A DNA stretch of 38,799 bases. It comes from Actinomycetes bacterium. Lineage in GTDB: Bacteria > Actinomycetota > Acidimicrobiia > Acidimicrobiales > Bog-793. The DNA lies in the NCBI GenBank assembly GCA_021796535.1, contig JAKABW010000017.1, forward strand, positions 1 through 38,799. The letters are read 5' to 3'. Below the pieces are notes generated by a model that was not told the DNA's origin, did no database searches, and saw only the letters and a list, made by a program, of their open reading frames with translations. The position numbers and the translations under genes were made by a program. This document shows, piece after piece, positions 16,920 to 26,406 of this stretch; position 1 is the first letter of the stretch, and the number at the start of each line of letters is the position of its first letter.

Positions 16920-17525
16920 ATGGGAAATATGAAGAACAGCGGCAACGGTAAAAACTCGGGTTACGGACCTTCTGCGTTACTGACCCCCGCCAATCTGATG
17001 ACCAGCATCAGGGTATTTCTGACTCCCGTAATGATCGTTTTGGTGCTTTCCATGGGCCCCTCTTCCTGGCTGCTTTGGGCATTTTGGGCTGTATTGACTT
17101 TCTCCGACGGCATTGACGGCAAACTGGCAAGACGTCACGGCGCCACCCGTTCCGGAGCCTTTTTGGATCCCCTCGCCGATAAAGTTTTGGTTTTGGGTAC
17201 TCTGGCCGCCCTCGTGTCCAGACATGACATCAGCTGGGTTCCCGTCGCTTTGATAGCGGTGCGGGAAGTGGCCATGAACTCCTTCAGAATTTATGCCGGC
17301 AATCTTGGCATCACCATTCCGGCCAGGCCGCTCGCAAAATTGAAAACAATTCTTCAGGACTTTGCCGTGGCCGCAGCCTTCTTCCCTCCCGTGGCAACTC
17401 CTTACCACGCCGTTTTTGTGGATTTACTGTGGGCCTCCGTAGTTTTGACGCTGATAACGGGTCTGGAATACGCCAAAGATGCCAGGCATATGCTGCGGCT
17501 GCATCAGGCCGAACGGCTGACGTAA
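16920..17525 (+). CDS. pgsA: CDP-diacylglycerol--glycerol-3-phosphate 3-phosphatidyltransferase
   Basis: This membrane enzyme of 201 residues belongs to the CDP-alcohol phosphatidyltransferase family and makes phosphatidylglycerol phosphate. The complete signature D-x2-DG-x2-AR-x7-G-x3-D-x3-D is present: Asp63, Asp66, Gly67, Ala70, Arg71, Gly79, Asp83 and Asp87. The N-terminal TPANLMTSIRVFLTP is typical of PgsA. Several hydrophobic helices follow. The actinobacterial order rimO-pgsA-cinA supports the PgsA call over PI-phosphate synthase. ATG 16920 was used; ATG 16929 (preceded by GGGAA) is an equally good start. Confidence 0.92.
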   Translation: MGNMKNSGNGKNSGYGPSALLTPANLMTSIRVFLTPVMIVLVLSMGPSSWLLWAFWAVLTFSDGIDGKLARRHGATRSGAFLDPLADKVLVLGTLAALVSRHDISWVPVALIAVREVAMNSFRIYAGNLGITIPARPLAKLKTILQDFAVAAAFFPPVATPYHAVFVDLLWASVVLTLITGLEYAKDARHMLRLHQAERLT

Positions 17526-17621
17526 AGGTGCAGCTATTTTTCTTCCACGGCGCAAGACCGGTTTGAAACCGTTTGCGGTATTTGATCCCTTCCCGCCCGG
17601 ATTCTGTAGACGGAGTTTTAA

Positions 17622-18905
17622 ATGCAAATTGAAATTGTGGCAATAGGAACGGAACTTTTACTGGGGCTTCTCACCGACACCAATTCCGGCCATATCGCGC
17701 AAAAACTTTCGGAAGCGGGAGTGGACTGTTGCTTTCAAACGCGCGTCGGCGATAACGTCAGCAGAATAAAAGCAGCCCTGGAAGTGGCGTTGTCAAGGAG
17801 CGATGCCGTCATCTGCTGTGGCGGTTTGGGTCCGACATCGGACGATTTGACCAGAAACGCCATAGCGGACCTGATGGGAACCGAACTTGTCTTCGACCGA
17901 AGCGTTTGGGAAAAAATAGAACTGCGTTTTTCCCCAAACGGCCAAAAGCCGGCGGAAATCAACAAAGTTCAAGCCATGATACCGCAGGGTGCGACTCCGA
18001 TTGCCCAACAGGTCGGCGTGGCCCCCGGACTTATTTGTCCGATGGGAAACAAAGTTATCTATGCGACGCCCGGAGTGCCGGCCGAGATGAAGGAAATGCT
18101 GACCGACGCGATCCTGCCGGATATTTTATCCCGCAAAATGAACAAAGAGACGATGGTATTCAAGACTCTCAGAACCTGGGGCCTTCCGGAATCCAAAGTG
18201 GCGGAACTCATATCGGAACGCATTGTCGAACTGGACAGACTGGCCTCCGAAAATACATCTCTGGCGGATTCGGCCATACCGCCGGGCGCCAAAACGGAAG
18301 TGCCCACGATAGCGTTTCTTGCGAGCAGTACCGAGGGCGTAAAAGTCCGTCTTGGCGTCAAATCAACCGACAAAGAAAAGGCCCTGGCCATTATCGCCGA
18401 AGAAGAACGGATTATCCGTTCCCTGTTGGGAGATACAGTTTTCGGCGTGGATGAAGAAAGCATGGAAGAATCGGTTGCCGGTCTGATCAGACAGAAAAAA
18501 CTTACCCTGGCGACGGCGGAATCCCTTACCGGGGGAATCCTGTCCGCCCGCATCGTCAACGTTCCCGGCGCAAGCGAATTCTTTTTGGGCGGACTTGTGT
18601 CGTATGCGAGCGCCATAAAGGAAAAATTCCTGGGCGTATCCGCTCCCGTGGTAAGCAATACGGCCGTCGTCGCGATGGCCTCGGAGGTCAGGCGTCTTTT
18701 CGGAAGCGACATCGGACTTTCCACAAGCGGGGTCGCCGGCCCGGCAAGCCAAGAGGGTGCGGAACCCGGCAGCGTTTACATAGGCATTTCTCTCGGAGAC
18801 AAAGCGGAGGCGTATTATTTTCGGCTGAGAGGCGACAGGGAACGAGTGCGGCAGGTCAGCGCCATGCATGCCCTGGATATATTGAGGAAGCACCTGCTGG
18901 CGTGA
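17622..18905 (+). CDS. cinA: CinA-type competence/damage-inducible protein (nicotinamide-nucleotide amidase)
   Basis: This two-domain protein of 427 residues has an N-terminal MoCF-like domain. It begins MQIEIVAIGTELLLG and carries ICCGGLGPTSDDLT, as in CinA ADP-ribose pyrophosphatase domains. The C-terminal PncC domain has AESLTGGILSARIVNVPGAS, a conserved GGLVSYAS and STSGVAGP. PncC converts NMN to nicotinic acid mononucleotide in the pyridine nucleotide cycle. NadA (23138-24286) also serves NAD synthesis in this window. The ATG is preceded by GGAG at 7 bases. In many actinobacteria cinA is followed by regulators and recA; here the fluoride-switch operon follows instead. Confidence 0.95.
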   Translation: MQIEIVAIGTELLLGLLTDTNSGHIAQKLSEAGVDCCFQTRVGDNVSRIKAALEVALSRSDAVICCGGLGPTSDDLTRNAIADLMGTELVFDRSVWEKIELRFSPNGQKPAEINKVQAMIPQGATPIAQQVGVAPGLICPMGNKVIYATPGVPAEMKEMLTDAILPDILSRKMNKETMVFKTLRTWGLPESKVAELISERIVELDRLASENTSLADSAIPPGAKTEVPTIAFLASSTEGVKVRLGVKSTDKEKALAIIAEEERIIRSLLGDTVFGVDEESMEESVAGLIRQKKLTLATAESLTGGILSARIVNVPGASEFFLGGLVSYASAIKEKFLGVSAPVVSNTAVVAMASEVRRLFGSDIGLSTSGVAGPASQEGAEPGSVYIGISLGDKAEAYYFRLRGDRERVRQVSAMHALDILRKHLLA

Positions 18906-18976
18906 AGCAAGGTATCTTATCAAAATGCAAAAAAATATTTTTACTCTCGGCAGAGCCGAATTATCATCCCAAAGCG

Positions 18977-19005
18977 GCGACACCGATCAAATGTTTTACT
19001 ATAAT
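18977..19005 (+). promoter_or_regulatory. Promoter of the fluoride-riboswitch/crcB transcript
   Basis: A perfect -10 TATAAT (19000-19005) lies 17 bases after GCGACA (18977-18982), which matches the last four bases of TTGACA. A start 6-8 bases downstream falls at about 19012, exactly where the riboswitch begins. Confidence 0.6.
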
Positions 19006-19011
19006 TACTTG

Positions 19012-19060
19012 TGGCGATGGGGCTCGCCTTTGACCGTCTTAGGACTGATAGCTCCTACCG
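19012..19060 (+). ncRNA. Fluoride (crcB) riboswitch
   Basis: The segment contains the fluoride aptamer core. GGCGATGGGGCTCGCC forms the 5' hairpin, followed by GACCGT and the conserved CTGATAGCTCCTAC. It lies 35 bases upstream of crcB, its natural target. There is no T-run terminator. Instead AGCTCCTACC (19050-19059) is complementary to GGTAGGAAGCT (19085-19095), which contains the crcB Shine-Dalgarno sequence. Fluoride binding would hold the first element in the aptamer and free the ribosome-binding site, so control is probably translational. The aptamer assignment is from consensus recall. The SD pairing is seen directly. Confidence 0.88.
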
Positions 19061-19095
19061 AAATGATCAAACAGCACGTTGACGGGTAGGAAGCT

Positions 19096-19644
19096 ATGGA
19101 AAAAGACATCCACAGTATTGATTTGCGCAATATCGCTCCCGATGTTGAAGTGGGCGAAGATTCCCTTTCGTCAAAATTTTCTGTCGGCAATAACAAAATA
19201 AGGCCGCTCTATCTTGTCGTCAGTCTTGCCGGCGCACTGGGGGCCCTTACCCGCTATTTTGTTTCCGTTACGATTACTTCCCCTTCCGGCGCTTTTCCTC
19301 TGGCCACCTTTGTCATCAACGTGACGGGCACGTTTTTCCTGGCTTTTGTTCTCATCTTGATTTTGGAACGATTTCCCAACTCTTCTCTTGCCAGGCCCCT
19401 TCTGGCAACCGGGTTTTGCGGAGCCTACACGACTTTTTCCACATTTATGGTTGAGGACTCTTTGTTGATCAAAAATCACTTTTTGATGGTAAGCGCAGAG
19501 TATTTTCTGGCTTCCATTCTGGCGGGTTTGCTGGCGACATTTTTTGGTGCGTGGCTGGCCAGATTCATCTATGAGTTGGATTCTTATCTGAGCGTTCAGG
19601 AAATCCCGGATGCGGATTCGCAACAGGATGTGGGAAGACAGTGA
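19096..19644 (+). CDS. crcB: Fluoride channel CrcB/Fluc (first copy)
   Basis: This is a small four-helix membrane protein that exports fluoride as part of a dual-topology or heterodimeric channel. Fluc features are GALGALTRYF at the first helix, NVTGTFFLAF in the second, and [12 protein letters not shown], the conserved phenylalanine/threonine track, in the third. It is 182 residues, longer than the usual 125-130, because of a polar N-terminal extension of about 35 residues (MEKDIHSIDLRNIAPDVEVG) and a polar C-terminal tail. The ATG follows TAGGAAG closely. Expression is expected to rise with fluoride through the upstream riboswitch. The second crcB follows at once. Confidence 0.93.
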   Translation: MEKDIHSIDLRNIAPDVEVGEDSLSSKFSVGNNKIRPLYLVVSLAGALGALTRYFVSVTITSPSGAFPLATFVINVTGTFFLAFVLILILERFPNSSLARPLLATGFCGAYTTFSTFMVEDSLLIKNHFLMVSAEYFLASILAGLLATFFGAWLARFIYELDSYLSVQEIPDADSQQDVGRQ

Positions 19645-19684
19645 ACTTTCGGATCGGGCATACAGGGAAAGAGGACGGATACTT

Positions 19685-20077
19685 ATGACGGCGCTGATGG
19701 TTCTCTTGGGAGGAGCACTGGGAGCTCCGGCCAGAATGATGTTGGACAGAAGGATTACGGCGGCTCTTTCCGGAAAAGATCTCGCCGTATGGATCAAAGA
19801 TTTTCCTTTCGGGACTTATTTTATCAATATGTCAGGATCATTTTTGCTCGGCTTTTTGACGGGAATTTCCGTAAAAGGTCACATGCCGGCTCTGCTTTTG
19901 GCTTTCTTGGGACTCGGATTTTGCGGAGCCTACACGACTTTTTCCACGTGGAGCTTTGAATCCGTGGTGCTGTTTAAAAAGCGCCTTTACAAAGCGGGCT
20001 TCCTGAACATTTTTCTCAGTCTTATTTTGGGTTTGATCCTGGCGGGAGTGGGAATTGCTCTCGGCGAGACAATATAG
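19685..20077 (+). CDS. crcB: Fluoride channel CrcB/Fluc (second copy)
   Basis: This 130-residue Fluc subunit shows [24 protein letters not shown] and [12 protein letters not shown], the same core as the first copy, with the polar signature of the third helix intact. Adjacent pairs often form heterodimers in which the two proteins insert in opposite orientation. I chose ATG 19685 (a GAGG lies about 11 bases upstream), which gives the usual family length. The frame stays open upstream into the first crcB, with ATG 19628 as an alternative. Both copies share the riboswitch transcript, so they are probably induced together by fluoride. Confidence 0.93.
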   Translation: MTALMVLLGGALGAPARMMLDRRITAALSGKDLAVWIKDFPFGTYFINMSGSFLLGFLTGISVKGHMPALLLAFLGLGFCGAYTTFSTWSFESVVLFKKRLYKAGFLNIFLSLILGLILAGVGIALGETI

Positions 20078-20132
20078 TACATGAGTTAATCTTTTATTTG
20101 ACGTATGGGCCGACGAATATATTTGTAATCTA

Positions 20133-23066
20133 ATGAGTAGCATGTCTGACTCACTCATTATAAAAGGTGCAAGAGAGCACAATCTGAAAAATATCTCTCT
20201 GGAACTGCCAAGGAATGAACTGGTGGTTTTTACCGGACTCTCCGGTTCGGGTAAATCTTCTCTGGCCTTTGACACAATTTATGCGGAAGGTCAACGCCGT
20301 TACGTGGAGTCACTCTCTTCTTATGCCAGGCAGTTCTTGGGACAGATGGATAAACCCGACGTCGATTTCATCGAAGGACTTTCGCCGGCCATCGCCATAG
20401 ACCAAAAGTCTGCTTCCCATAACCCGCGTTCCACGGTAGGCACGGTGACGGAAATTTACGATTATCTGAGGCTGTTGTATGCGCGGATAGGAAAACCGCA
20501 TTGTCCAAATTGTGCAAGGCTGATTACCAAACAGTCTCCCCAGCAAATTGTCGACCGAATAATGGCCATGGATAAGGGCATCAGGTTTTATGTATTGGCT
20601 CCCGTTGTGCGGGGAAGAAAGGGCGAATACATATCGTTGCTCGAGAATTTGGCCAAAAGCGGATATACCCGCGTTATAGCGGACGGCATCCAATACGACT
20701 TGCGGGACAGGTCGGAGGTAGAGCTGGCCCGCTACGAGCAGCACTATATTCAGGTGATAGTCGACCGTTTGGTACTGAGCGACGATATTGGGCGGAGACT
20801 GACCGACTCTTTGGAAACTGCGTTTAAATTGGCGGAGGGTACCGCCGAAATCTTACTTTTAACAGAAGACGTTGCCCCTTCCGCCGACGGGACAGCCGCA
20901 AAGGGCTCAAAAGGGAAAGGAGGGAAAACGGCTGATGTCGAAAAAGAAAATCTCTTGATTTTCTCCGAAAACTTTTCTTGTCCGTACTGCCAAATTTCGA
21001 TTCCGGAGCTGACCCCGAGAAGTTTTTCTTTCAATTCCCCTTACGGAGCGTGTCAGGAGTGCAGCGGGCTGGGCACAGTCTACGAAGTCGATCCGGAGCT
21101 GGTTGTCCCCAACCCAGAAATGACCGTTCAGGAGGGGGCCATCGCCCCCTGGTCGACTGCCCACAACAATTACTTTATGCAGTTGTTGAAATCGGTCTGC
21201 GAACATTCGGAAATCCCCCTAAACCGCAGCTGGGATCAACTGACCGAAGAGCAACAAAAAGCTTTGCTGTACGGTATAAGCGGACAAAAGAGGATAGGTA
21301 TCACTTTCAAGAGCAGGTTTGGCGGAACAAGACACTTCGACGCCCGCTTCGAAGGAGTCATACCGTGGCTGAAGCGCAGGCATCAGGAAGTGGAGTCCGA
21401 CCGTCAGCGCGAGCAAATCGAGAGCTACATGAGAGAAATTCCCTGTCCGAAATGCAACGGGGCCAGACTCTCCAAAGAAATACTCGGCGTCACGGTGGAC
21501 GGCATCGACATAGCTGAACTCTCCTCTTTGGCCATTAAGGAAACTTTTGACCGAATCTCCTCTTTTCGATTGGACAAAAGAGACGAATTGATCGCGGAAA
21601 GATTGCTGAAAGAAATTCTTTCGCGTTTGCAATTTTTAATAGACGTGGGACTCGATTACCTCACTCTCTCAAGATCCGCGGCAACTTTGGCCGGCGGGGA
21701 AGCTCAAAGAATAAGACTGGCGTCTCAGATCGGCAGTGGGCTTGTGGGAGTGCTGTACGTTCTGGACGAACCCTCGATAGGTCTTCATCAGCGCGATAAC
21801 CACAAACTGATATCCACTCTGCTCAGACTGAAAGAACTCGGAAATACGGTAATTGTCGTCGAACACGACGAAGACATGATCCGTTCTGCGGACTATTTGG
21901 TCGACATAGGCCCCGGTGCCGGTGAGCACGGCGGGGAAGTTGTGGTGGCCGGATCTCTTTCCGATGTCATAAACCACGCAACTTCGGTGACCGGCAGTTA
22001 CCTCTCCGGCAGACGGAAGATAGAGGTTCCGCAAAAACGGAGGCCCGCAAGCAACGGATTTATAGGGGTGAGGGGAGCCGCCGAAAATAATTTAAAAAAC
22101 ATAGACGTCGACTTTCCCCTGGGGCTGATGACGGCCGTGACGGGAGTCTCCGGTTCCGGCAAATCGACTCTGGTCAACGAGATTCTGTTGCGCTCCGTCA
22201 TGCAAAAGATATATAAGTCAAAGCTGGCTCCGGGAAAACACCGTTCCGTGGTGGGAACCGAAAAAATTGATAAATTGGTCGATATCAACCAATCCCCCAT
22301 AGGACGCACGCCGAGGTCAAATCCGGCCACTTATATAGGAGTTTTTGACCATATTCGCAAATTATTTGCCTCCACGAACGAAGCAAAAATCAGAGGCTAC
22401 CAGCCCGGCCGTTTTTCTTTCAATGTGTCAGGCGGCCGCTGTGAAGCCTGTTCGGGTGATGGCACGATCAAAATCGAAATGCATTTTTTGCCGGACGTCT
22501 ACGTGCCCTGTGAATTGTGCCAGGGGGCCCGTTACAACAGAGATACCCTGGAAGTCCTCTGGAAAGGGCACAACATAGCGGATATATTGAACTTACCTTG
22601 TGCGGACGCCCTGGAACTGTTTTCCGCTCAAGCTTCAATTTCGCGGTACCTCGGAACTTTGGTAGATGTCGGTCTGGGTTATATCAGACTCGGGCAAAGC
22701 GCACCCACACTTTCGGGTGGGGAAGCCCAGAGGGTAAAACTTGCTTCGGAGCTTTCCAAAAAATCCACTTCGCATACTCTCTACATTCTGGACGAGCCGA
22801 CCACGGGGCTGCATTTTGAAGACGTTGCCAAATTACTGGAAGTGTTGCAAAAACTGGTCGATCAGGGCAATACCATCATAGTGATAGAACACAACTTGGA
22901 CGTGATCAAAGCAAGCGACTACGTTATAGATCTGGGGCCGGAAGGCGGGATCCGCGGAGGAACTGTTGTCGCAACCGGCACGCCGGAAGAAGTGGCAACG
23001 TCGGACAACAGCTATACCGGTATTTTTTTGAAGCCGCTTCTCGATCAAAGCCGTCATAATATTTGA
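20133..23066 (+). CDS. uvrA: Excinuclease ABC subunit A (UvrA)
   Basis: This is the 977-residue damage-recognition ATPase of nucleotide excision repair, which loads UvrB at lesions. It has two ABC ATPase halves. The first has Walker [13 protein letters not shown] near the start and signature [14 protein letters not shown] with [12 protein letters not shown]. The second has [11 protein letters not shown] and [14 protein letters not shown] with [12 protein letters not shown]. Zinc modules appear as CPYC...CQEC and CEAC...CELC, and an extra CPNC lies in the UvrB-binding region. A lysine/glycine-rich insertion (GSKGKGGKT) precedes the first zinc module. ATG 20133 was used; ATG 20142 is an alternative. 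No convincing SOS box is visible in the 55-base gap upstream. Confidence 0.97.
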   Translation: MSSMSDSLIIKGAREHNLKNISLELPRNELVVFTGLSGSGKSSLAFDTIYAEGQRRYVESLSSYARQFLGQMDKPDVDFIEGLSPAIAIDQKSASHNPRSTVGTVTEIYDYLRLLYARIGKPHCPNCARLITKQSPQQIVDRIMAMDKGIRFYVLAPVVRGRKGEYISLLENLAKSGYTRVIADGIQYDLRDRSEVELARYEQHYIQVIVDRLVLSDDIGRRLTDSLETAFKLAEGTAEILLLTEDVAPSADGTAAKGSKGKGGKTADVEKENLLIFSENFSCPYCQISIPELTPRSFSFNSPYGACQECSGLGTVYEVDPELVVPNPEMTVQEGAIAPWSTAHNNYFMQLLKSVCEHSEIPLNRSWDQLTEEQQKALLYGISGQKRIGITFKSRFGGTRHFDARFEGVIPWLKRRHQEVESDRQREQIESYMREIPCPKCNGARLSKEILGVTVDGIDIAELSSLAIKETFDRISSFRLDKRDELIAERLLKEILSRLQFLIDVGLDYLTLSRSAATLAGGEAQRIRLASQIGSGLVGVLYVLDEPSIGLHQRDNHKLISTLLRLKELGNTVIVVEHDEDMIRSADYLVDIGPGAGEHGGEVVVAGSLSDVINHATSVTGSYLSGRRKIEVPQKRRPASNGFIGVRGAAENNLKNIDVDFPLGLMTAVTGVSGSGKSTLVNEILLRSVMQKIYKSKLAPGKHRSVVGTEKIDKLVDINQSPIGRTPRSNPATYIGVFDHIRKLFASTNEAKIRGYQPGRFSFNVSGGRCEACSGDGTIKIEMHFLPDVYVPCELCQGARYNRDTLEVLWKGHNIADILNLPCADALELFSAQASISRYLGTLVDVGLGYIRLGQSAPTLSGGEAQRVKLASELSKKSTSHTLYILDEPTTGLHFEDVAKLLEVLQKLVDQGNTIIVIEHNLDVIKASDYVIDLGPEGGIRGGTVVATGTPEEVATSDNSYTGIFLKPLLDQSRHNI

Positions 23067-23072
23067 CAAGAT

Positions 23073-23099
23073 AATGTAAAAAAGAACCGGTTTTACATT
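23073..23099. terminator. Candidate bidirectional terminator between uvrA and nadA
   Basis: AATGTAAAA (23073-23081) and TTTTACATT (23091-23099) form a perfect 9-bp stem around a 9-base loop, just after the uvrA stop and in the convergent gap with nadA. The stem is AT-rich and T-runs are short, so it would be a weak intrinsic terminator. Confidence 0.5.
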
Positions 23100-23137
23100 G
23101 ACATATAAAATATGATGTCGTAACAATAAGACGGCTA

Positions 23138-24286
23138 TTAAACTATTTGCAGCATTTTCTCAAGGGCAGTTTTTGCACCTTCTTTAATTATTTCATCGAC
23201 AACAATTTGATTGTGTACCTTATCAGCGGTCAGGTTTTCCATAATCCATGCCAAATGCGGCAAATCAATGCGGTTCATGGTGGCACACGGACATAAGATC
23301 GGATCGAGACACTCTATGTGGAGATCGGGATGCGCTTTTGCCAGCCTGTTGACAAGATGCACTTCCGTGGCAATTCCTATGTGCGATCCTCGGGGAGCAT
23401 TGGCCACTGCTTTTATAATTGCATCGGTGGAGCCCACCGTATCGGCTTCTTTTACAACCTCATTTGAACATTCCGGGTGCGCCATCACAACGGAATTTTC
23501 ATGGCGGTTACGGAAGTATTCAATTTGGGCGACTGTAAATCGTTGATGCACAGAGCAGTGCCCTTTCCATAAAATGAAAGAGGCATCCGCCAGCGCCCCC
23601 CGTTCTATTCCGCCGCAGTCTGTCTCGGGATCGTACAAGACGTTATCGGACGGTGAAAACCCCATTTTCCAGGCTGTGTTGATGGCCAGATGCTGGTCGG
23701 GAAAGAAAAAAACTTTTCTGCCCCGTTTTTTTGCCTCCCTGACAAGTTCCGGACCGGCTGAGCCGGTCTTGTCATCCGCTCCGAGAGCCCATCGCATGAC
23801 ACTGGCAGCATTGGAAGATGTGCACACTGCCCCGTTATGACGGCCGACAAAGTTTTTAATCGCCGCCGAGGAGTTGATATAGGTGATGGGTATGACGGCG
23901 TCCATGTCGGTTATTTGCGACAATTCTTTCCAAGCAAGTTCGACACTGTCGATATCTGCCATATCTGCCATTGAGCAACCGGCCCCCAAATCAGGCAAAA
24001 TAACTTTTTGCCTGTCGTTTGTCAATATATCGGCTGCTTCCGCCATAAATTCCACACCGCAAAATACGACGTACAAGGCTTTCTCTTGCTCCGCCGCATA
24101 TCTTGAAAGAGCCAACGAATCCCCGGTTTTGTCCGCAAATTGGATTACCTCATCGCGCTGGTAGTGATGTCCCAGAACGACAACTTTTTCTCCCAGAGTT
24201 TTTTTTGCCTGAACGATGATTTCGATAAGTGTTTGGTCGTCGGCTTTTTCATAGCTTGAATCAAGCCTCTGTTGCAGTCTGAGCAT
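23138..24286 (-). CDS. nadA: Quinolinate synthase NadA
   Basis: This [4Fe-4S] enzyme of 382 residues condenses iminoaspartate with dihydroxyacetone phosphate to make quinolinate for NAD synthesis. Core motifs are VVVLGHHYQRDEVIQFAD, VFCGVEFMAEAADIL, VCTSSNAASV, HPECSNEV and CPCATMNRIDLP. The cluster cysteines are expected in CGVEFM, HPEC and the C-terminal CPCATM. I chose ATG 24286 because AAGGTGAATAAG precedes it. The frame remains open much further upstream, but those codons overlap the uvrC start region and lack a ribosome-binding site. No nadB or nadC is next to it. It is divergent from uvrC and convergent with uvrA. Confidence 0.93.
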   Translation of the reverse strand: MLRLQQRLDSSYEKADDQTLIEIIVQAKKTLGEKVVVLGHHYQRDEVIQFADKTGDSLALSRYAAEQEKALYVVFCGVEFMAEAADILTNDRQKVILPDLGAGCSMADMADIDSVELAWKELSQITDMDAVIPITYINSSAAIKNFVGRHNGAVCTSSNAASVMRWALGADDKTGSAGPELVREAKKRGRKVFFFPDQHLAINTAWKMGFSPSDNVLYDPETDCGGIERGALADASFILWKGHCSVHQRFTVAQIEYFRNRHENSVVMAHPECSNEVVKEADTVGSTDAIIKAVANAPRGSHIGIATEVHLVNRLAKAHPDLHIECLDPILCPCATMNRIDLPHLAWIMENLTADKVHNQIVVDEIIKEGAKTALEKMLQIV

Positions 24287-24370
24287 CTTATTCACCTTTT
24301 TCTCGATGAACCGCTTGTAGTCGGCGGGGACAGCCTGGTCGCCCATCCGCGGGTATGTCGACAACAGTTC

Positions 24371-26371
24371 ATGTTTTATGCCGGATACCAGGCCGACATA
24401 TTGTTTAATAGTATAGTGCTTAAAAAACCAAAAGACATTCCCGATTTGCCCGGGTCTTATCAATTTATTGACGGAGAGGGGAGAATCATTTATGTCGGGA
24501 AGGCAAAATCTCTAAAAAACCGCGTCGGCAGTTACTTTCAGGATTATAAATCGCTCCACGTAAGAACCAGACAAATGCTGCAAACAGCCGAATCCGTGGA
24601 GTGGATCACCGTAAGGTCAGACACGGAAGCAACTTTGCTTGAATACTCCCTTATTAAACAATATAAACCCAGATTCAACGTAAGGTTGGTGGACGATAAA
24701 AGCTACCCTTATCTCGTACTCACGATGTCGGACGAATGGCCGCGGGCCTCTGTCGTCAGGGAAGCATTTGTAAAGGGTAACCGTTATTTTGGTCCTTTCG
24801 TGCACGCATACGCCATAAGGAAAAGTTTGGACGTACTGCTGCGCTCTTTTCCGGTCAGAACCTGCTCGGACAACAAACTTCAAAGACACACCAAAATGGG
24901 CAAACCATGTCTTCTCTATGACATTAAAAAATGCAGCGGCCCCTGTATCAATGCCGTATCCAAACAAGACTATCGACAAATGACAGACGGACTGGGCAAG
25001 GTATTTGACGGAAATTCCGGGCAGGTCATCAGAGAGCTGGAAGCTGCAATGGCACAGGCTTCCGCAAATTTGGAATTTGAATTGGCGGCCGGGTTCCGCG
25101 ACGGAATCGAAGCCGTAAAGCTGGCCTCCCAGGATCAAGAAATAGTGGGAACCGAAAACGAAGAGTTCGATATCGTTGGCATCAAAGACGACGACCTGGA
25201 AGCGGCCGCACAGGTACTGCACATCCGCCGGGGGAGAGTGGTGGGGCGCCGGGGTCTTATTCTGGAAAAAGTAGAGCCGCTGCAAAGCGGAGAGGTCAGT
25301 CAAAAAGTCCTGGAAAGACTGTATTTGAATACCCCGCTTGAAACGCCGGGGGAGATCTTTGTCAATTTTTTGCCTTCGGACAAAAAAACCTACGAAGATT
25401 TGCTGACTTCCGAAATCAGACAAAACAGAAAAGTCGTCATAAAGCGCCCGGAAAGGGGGAGAAAGAGAACCCTTCTCAATGTGGCGGTGACCAATGCCGA
25501 AGAACAGCTGAAAAGACACCGAAACAAACGGTCGACAGATCTCAATTCGCGTTCGCGGGCCTTGGAAGAATTGCAAAAGTATCTGCACTTAAAAGAAGCC
25601 CCGTTGCGGATAGAGTGTTACGACATGAGCCACTTGCAAGGCAGCGACTACGTGGGATCCATGGTGGTGATGGAAGACGGCTTACTTAAAAAAAGCGATT
25701 ACAGACGTTATAAGGTGTCGGCTGTCAAAGGAAACGACGATTTTGGCGCCATGGCAGAAGTCCTGACAAGACGGCTGAGTCACCTTGTCGCCGCTTCGGA
25801 AGATGAGTCTTCGAAAGACATTGCCGGTGTCAACGACAATTCCGACGTGTTAAAGAAGAAAGACAGCCCGTACGACTTTGATCAAAAGATGGGTCTGCAA
25901 AAACCCGTAAAGCGCTTTGCCTATAAGCCAAACCTTATTCTGCTCGACGGCGGCAAAGGCCAGCTTTCGGTGGGAGTAAAAGTCGCCGAAGATCTCGGTT
26001 TGACTGACAGCCTGGAGCTGGCGGCTTTGGCCAAACGTTACGAAGAGGTCTACAGGCCGGGAAACCCGGAACCGATGGCAATTCCGCGAAATTGCGAAGC
26101 GATATTTTTGCTTCAGCAGATCAGGGATGAAGCCCACCGTTTTGCCATAGGATTTCACAGAGAACTTCGCGCAAAACGCATGAAGTCAGGAGTTCTGGAC
26201 AATATAGCGGGGCTGGGCGAAGCAAGAAAGAAAAAACTTTTGCTCCGCTTTGGCGGCGTAACTAAATTAAAAAGCATTTCCAGGGAGGAATTGGAACTCT
26301 GCACTTGGTTGCCGCAAAATGTGCGGCAAGCGGTTTGGGAAAAGTTGCACCGGATGTCTGCTTATGACTGA
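24371..26371 (+). CDS. uvrC: Excinuclease ABC subunit C (UvrC)
   Basis: UvrC makes the dual incisions in nucleotide excision repair. The N-terminal GIY-YIG nuclease shows PGSYQFID, IIYVGKAKSLKNR and SYF. A UVR motif lies in ELEAAMAQASANLEFELA. The C-terminal RNase-H-like nuclease has IECYDMSH, then LILLDGGKGQLS, and the last part is a helix-hairpin-helix domain, IAGLGEARKKKLLLRFGGV. The catalytic Asp is in CYDMSH. The start is unsure: ATG 24371 gives 666 residues, and TTG 24401 or GTG 24416 would fit the family N-terminus as well. It is divergent from nadA and 36 bases before the methyltransferase gene. Confidence 0.95.
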   Translation: MFYAGYQADILFNSIVLKKPKDIPDLPGSYQFIDGEGRIIYVGKAKSLKNRVGSYFQDYKSLHVRTRQMLQTAESVEWITVRSDTEATLLEYSLIKQYKPRFNVRLVDDKSYPYLVLTMSDEWPRASVVREAFVKGNRYFGPFVHAYAIRKSLDVLLRSFPVRTCSDNKLQRHTKMGKPCLLYDIKKCSGPCINAVSKQDYRQMTDGLGKVFDGNSGQVIRELEAAMAQASANLEFELAAGFRDGIEAVKLASQDQEIVGTENEEFDIVGIKDDDLEAAAQVLHIRRGRVVGRRGLILEKVEPLQSGEVSQKVLERLYLNTPLETPGEIFVNFLPSDKKTYEDLLTSEIRQNRKVVIKRPERGRKRTLLNVAVTNAEEQLKRHRNKRSTDLNSRSRALEELQKYLHLKEAPLRIECYDMSHLQGSDYVGSMVVMEDGLLKKSDYRRYKVSAVKGNDDFGAMAEVLTRRLSHLVAASEDESSKDIAGVNDNSDVLKKKDSPYDFDQKMGLQKPVKRFAYKPNLILLDGGKGQLSVGVKVAEDLGLTDSLELAALAKRYEEVYRPGNPEPMAIPRNCEAIFLLQQIRDEAHRFAIGFHRELRAKRMKSGVLDNIAGLGEARKKKLLLRFGGVTKLKSISREELELCTWLPQNVRQAVWEKLHRMSAYD

Positions 26372-26406
26372 CCTGTTCCGAATAGAGACAGGCTTGAAAA
26401 GATTGG

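Noticed and set aside
24617-25588. 323-codon open frame on the minus strand
   Set aside because: It lies wholly antisense to uvrC, whose domains are unmistakable, and its translation has no family motif.
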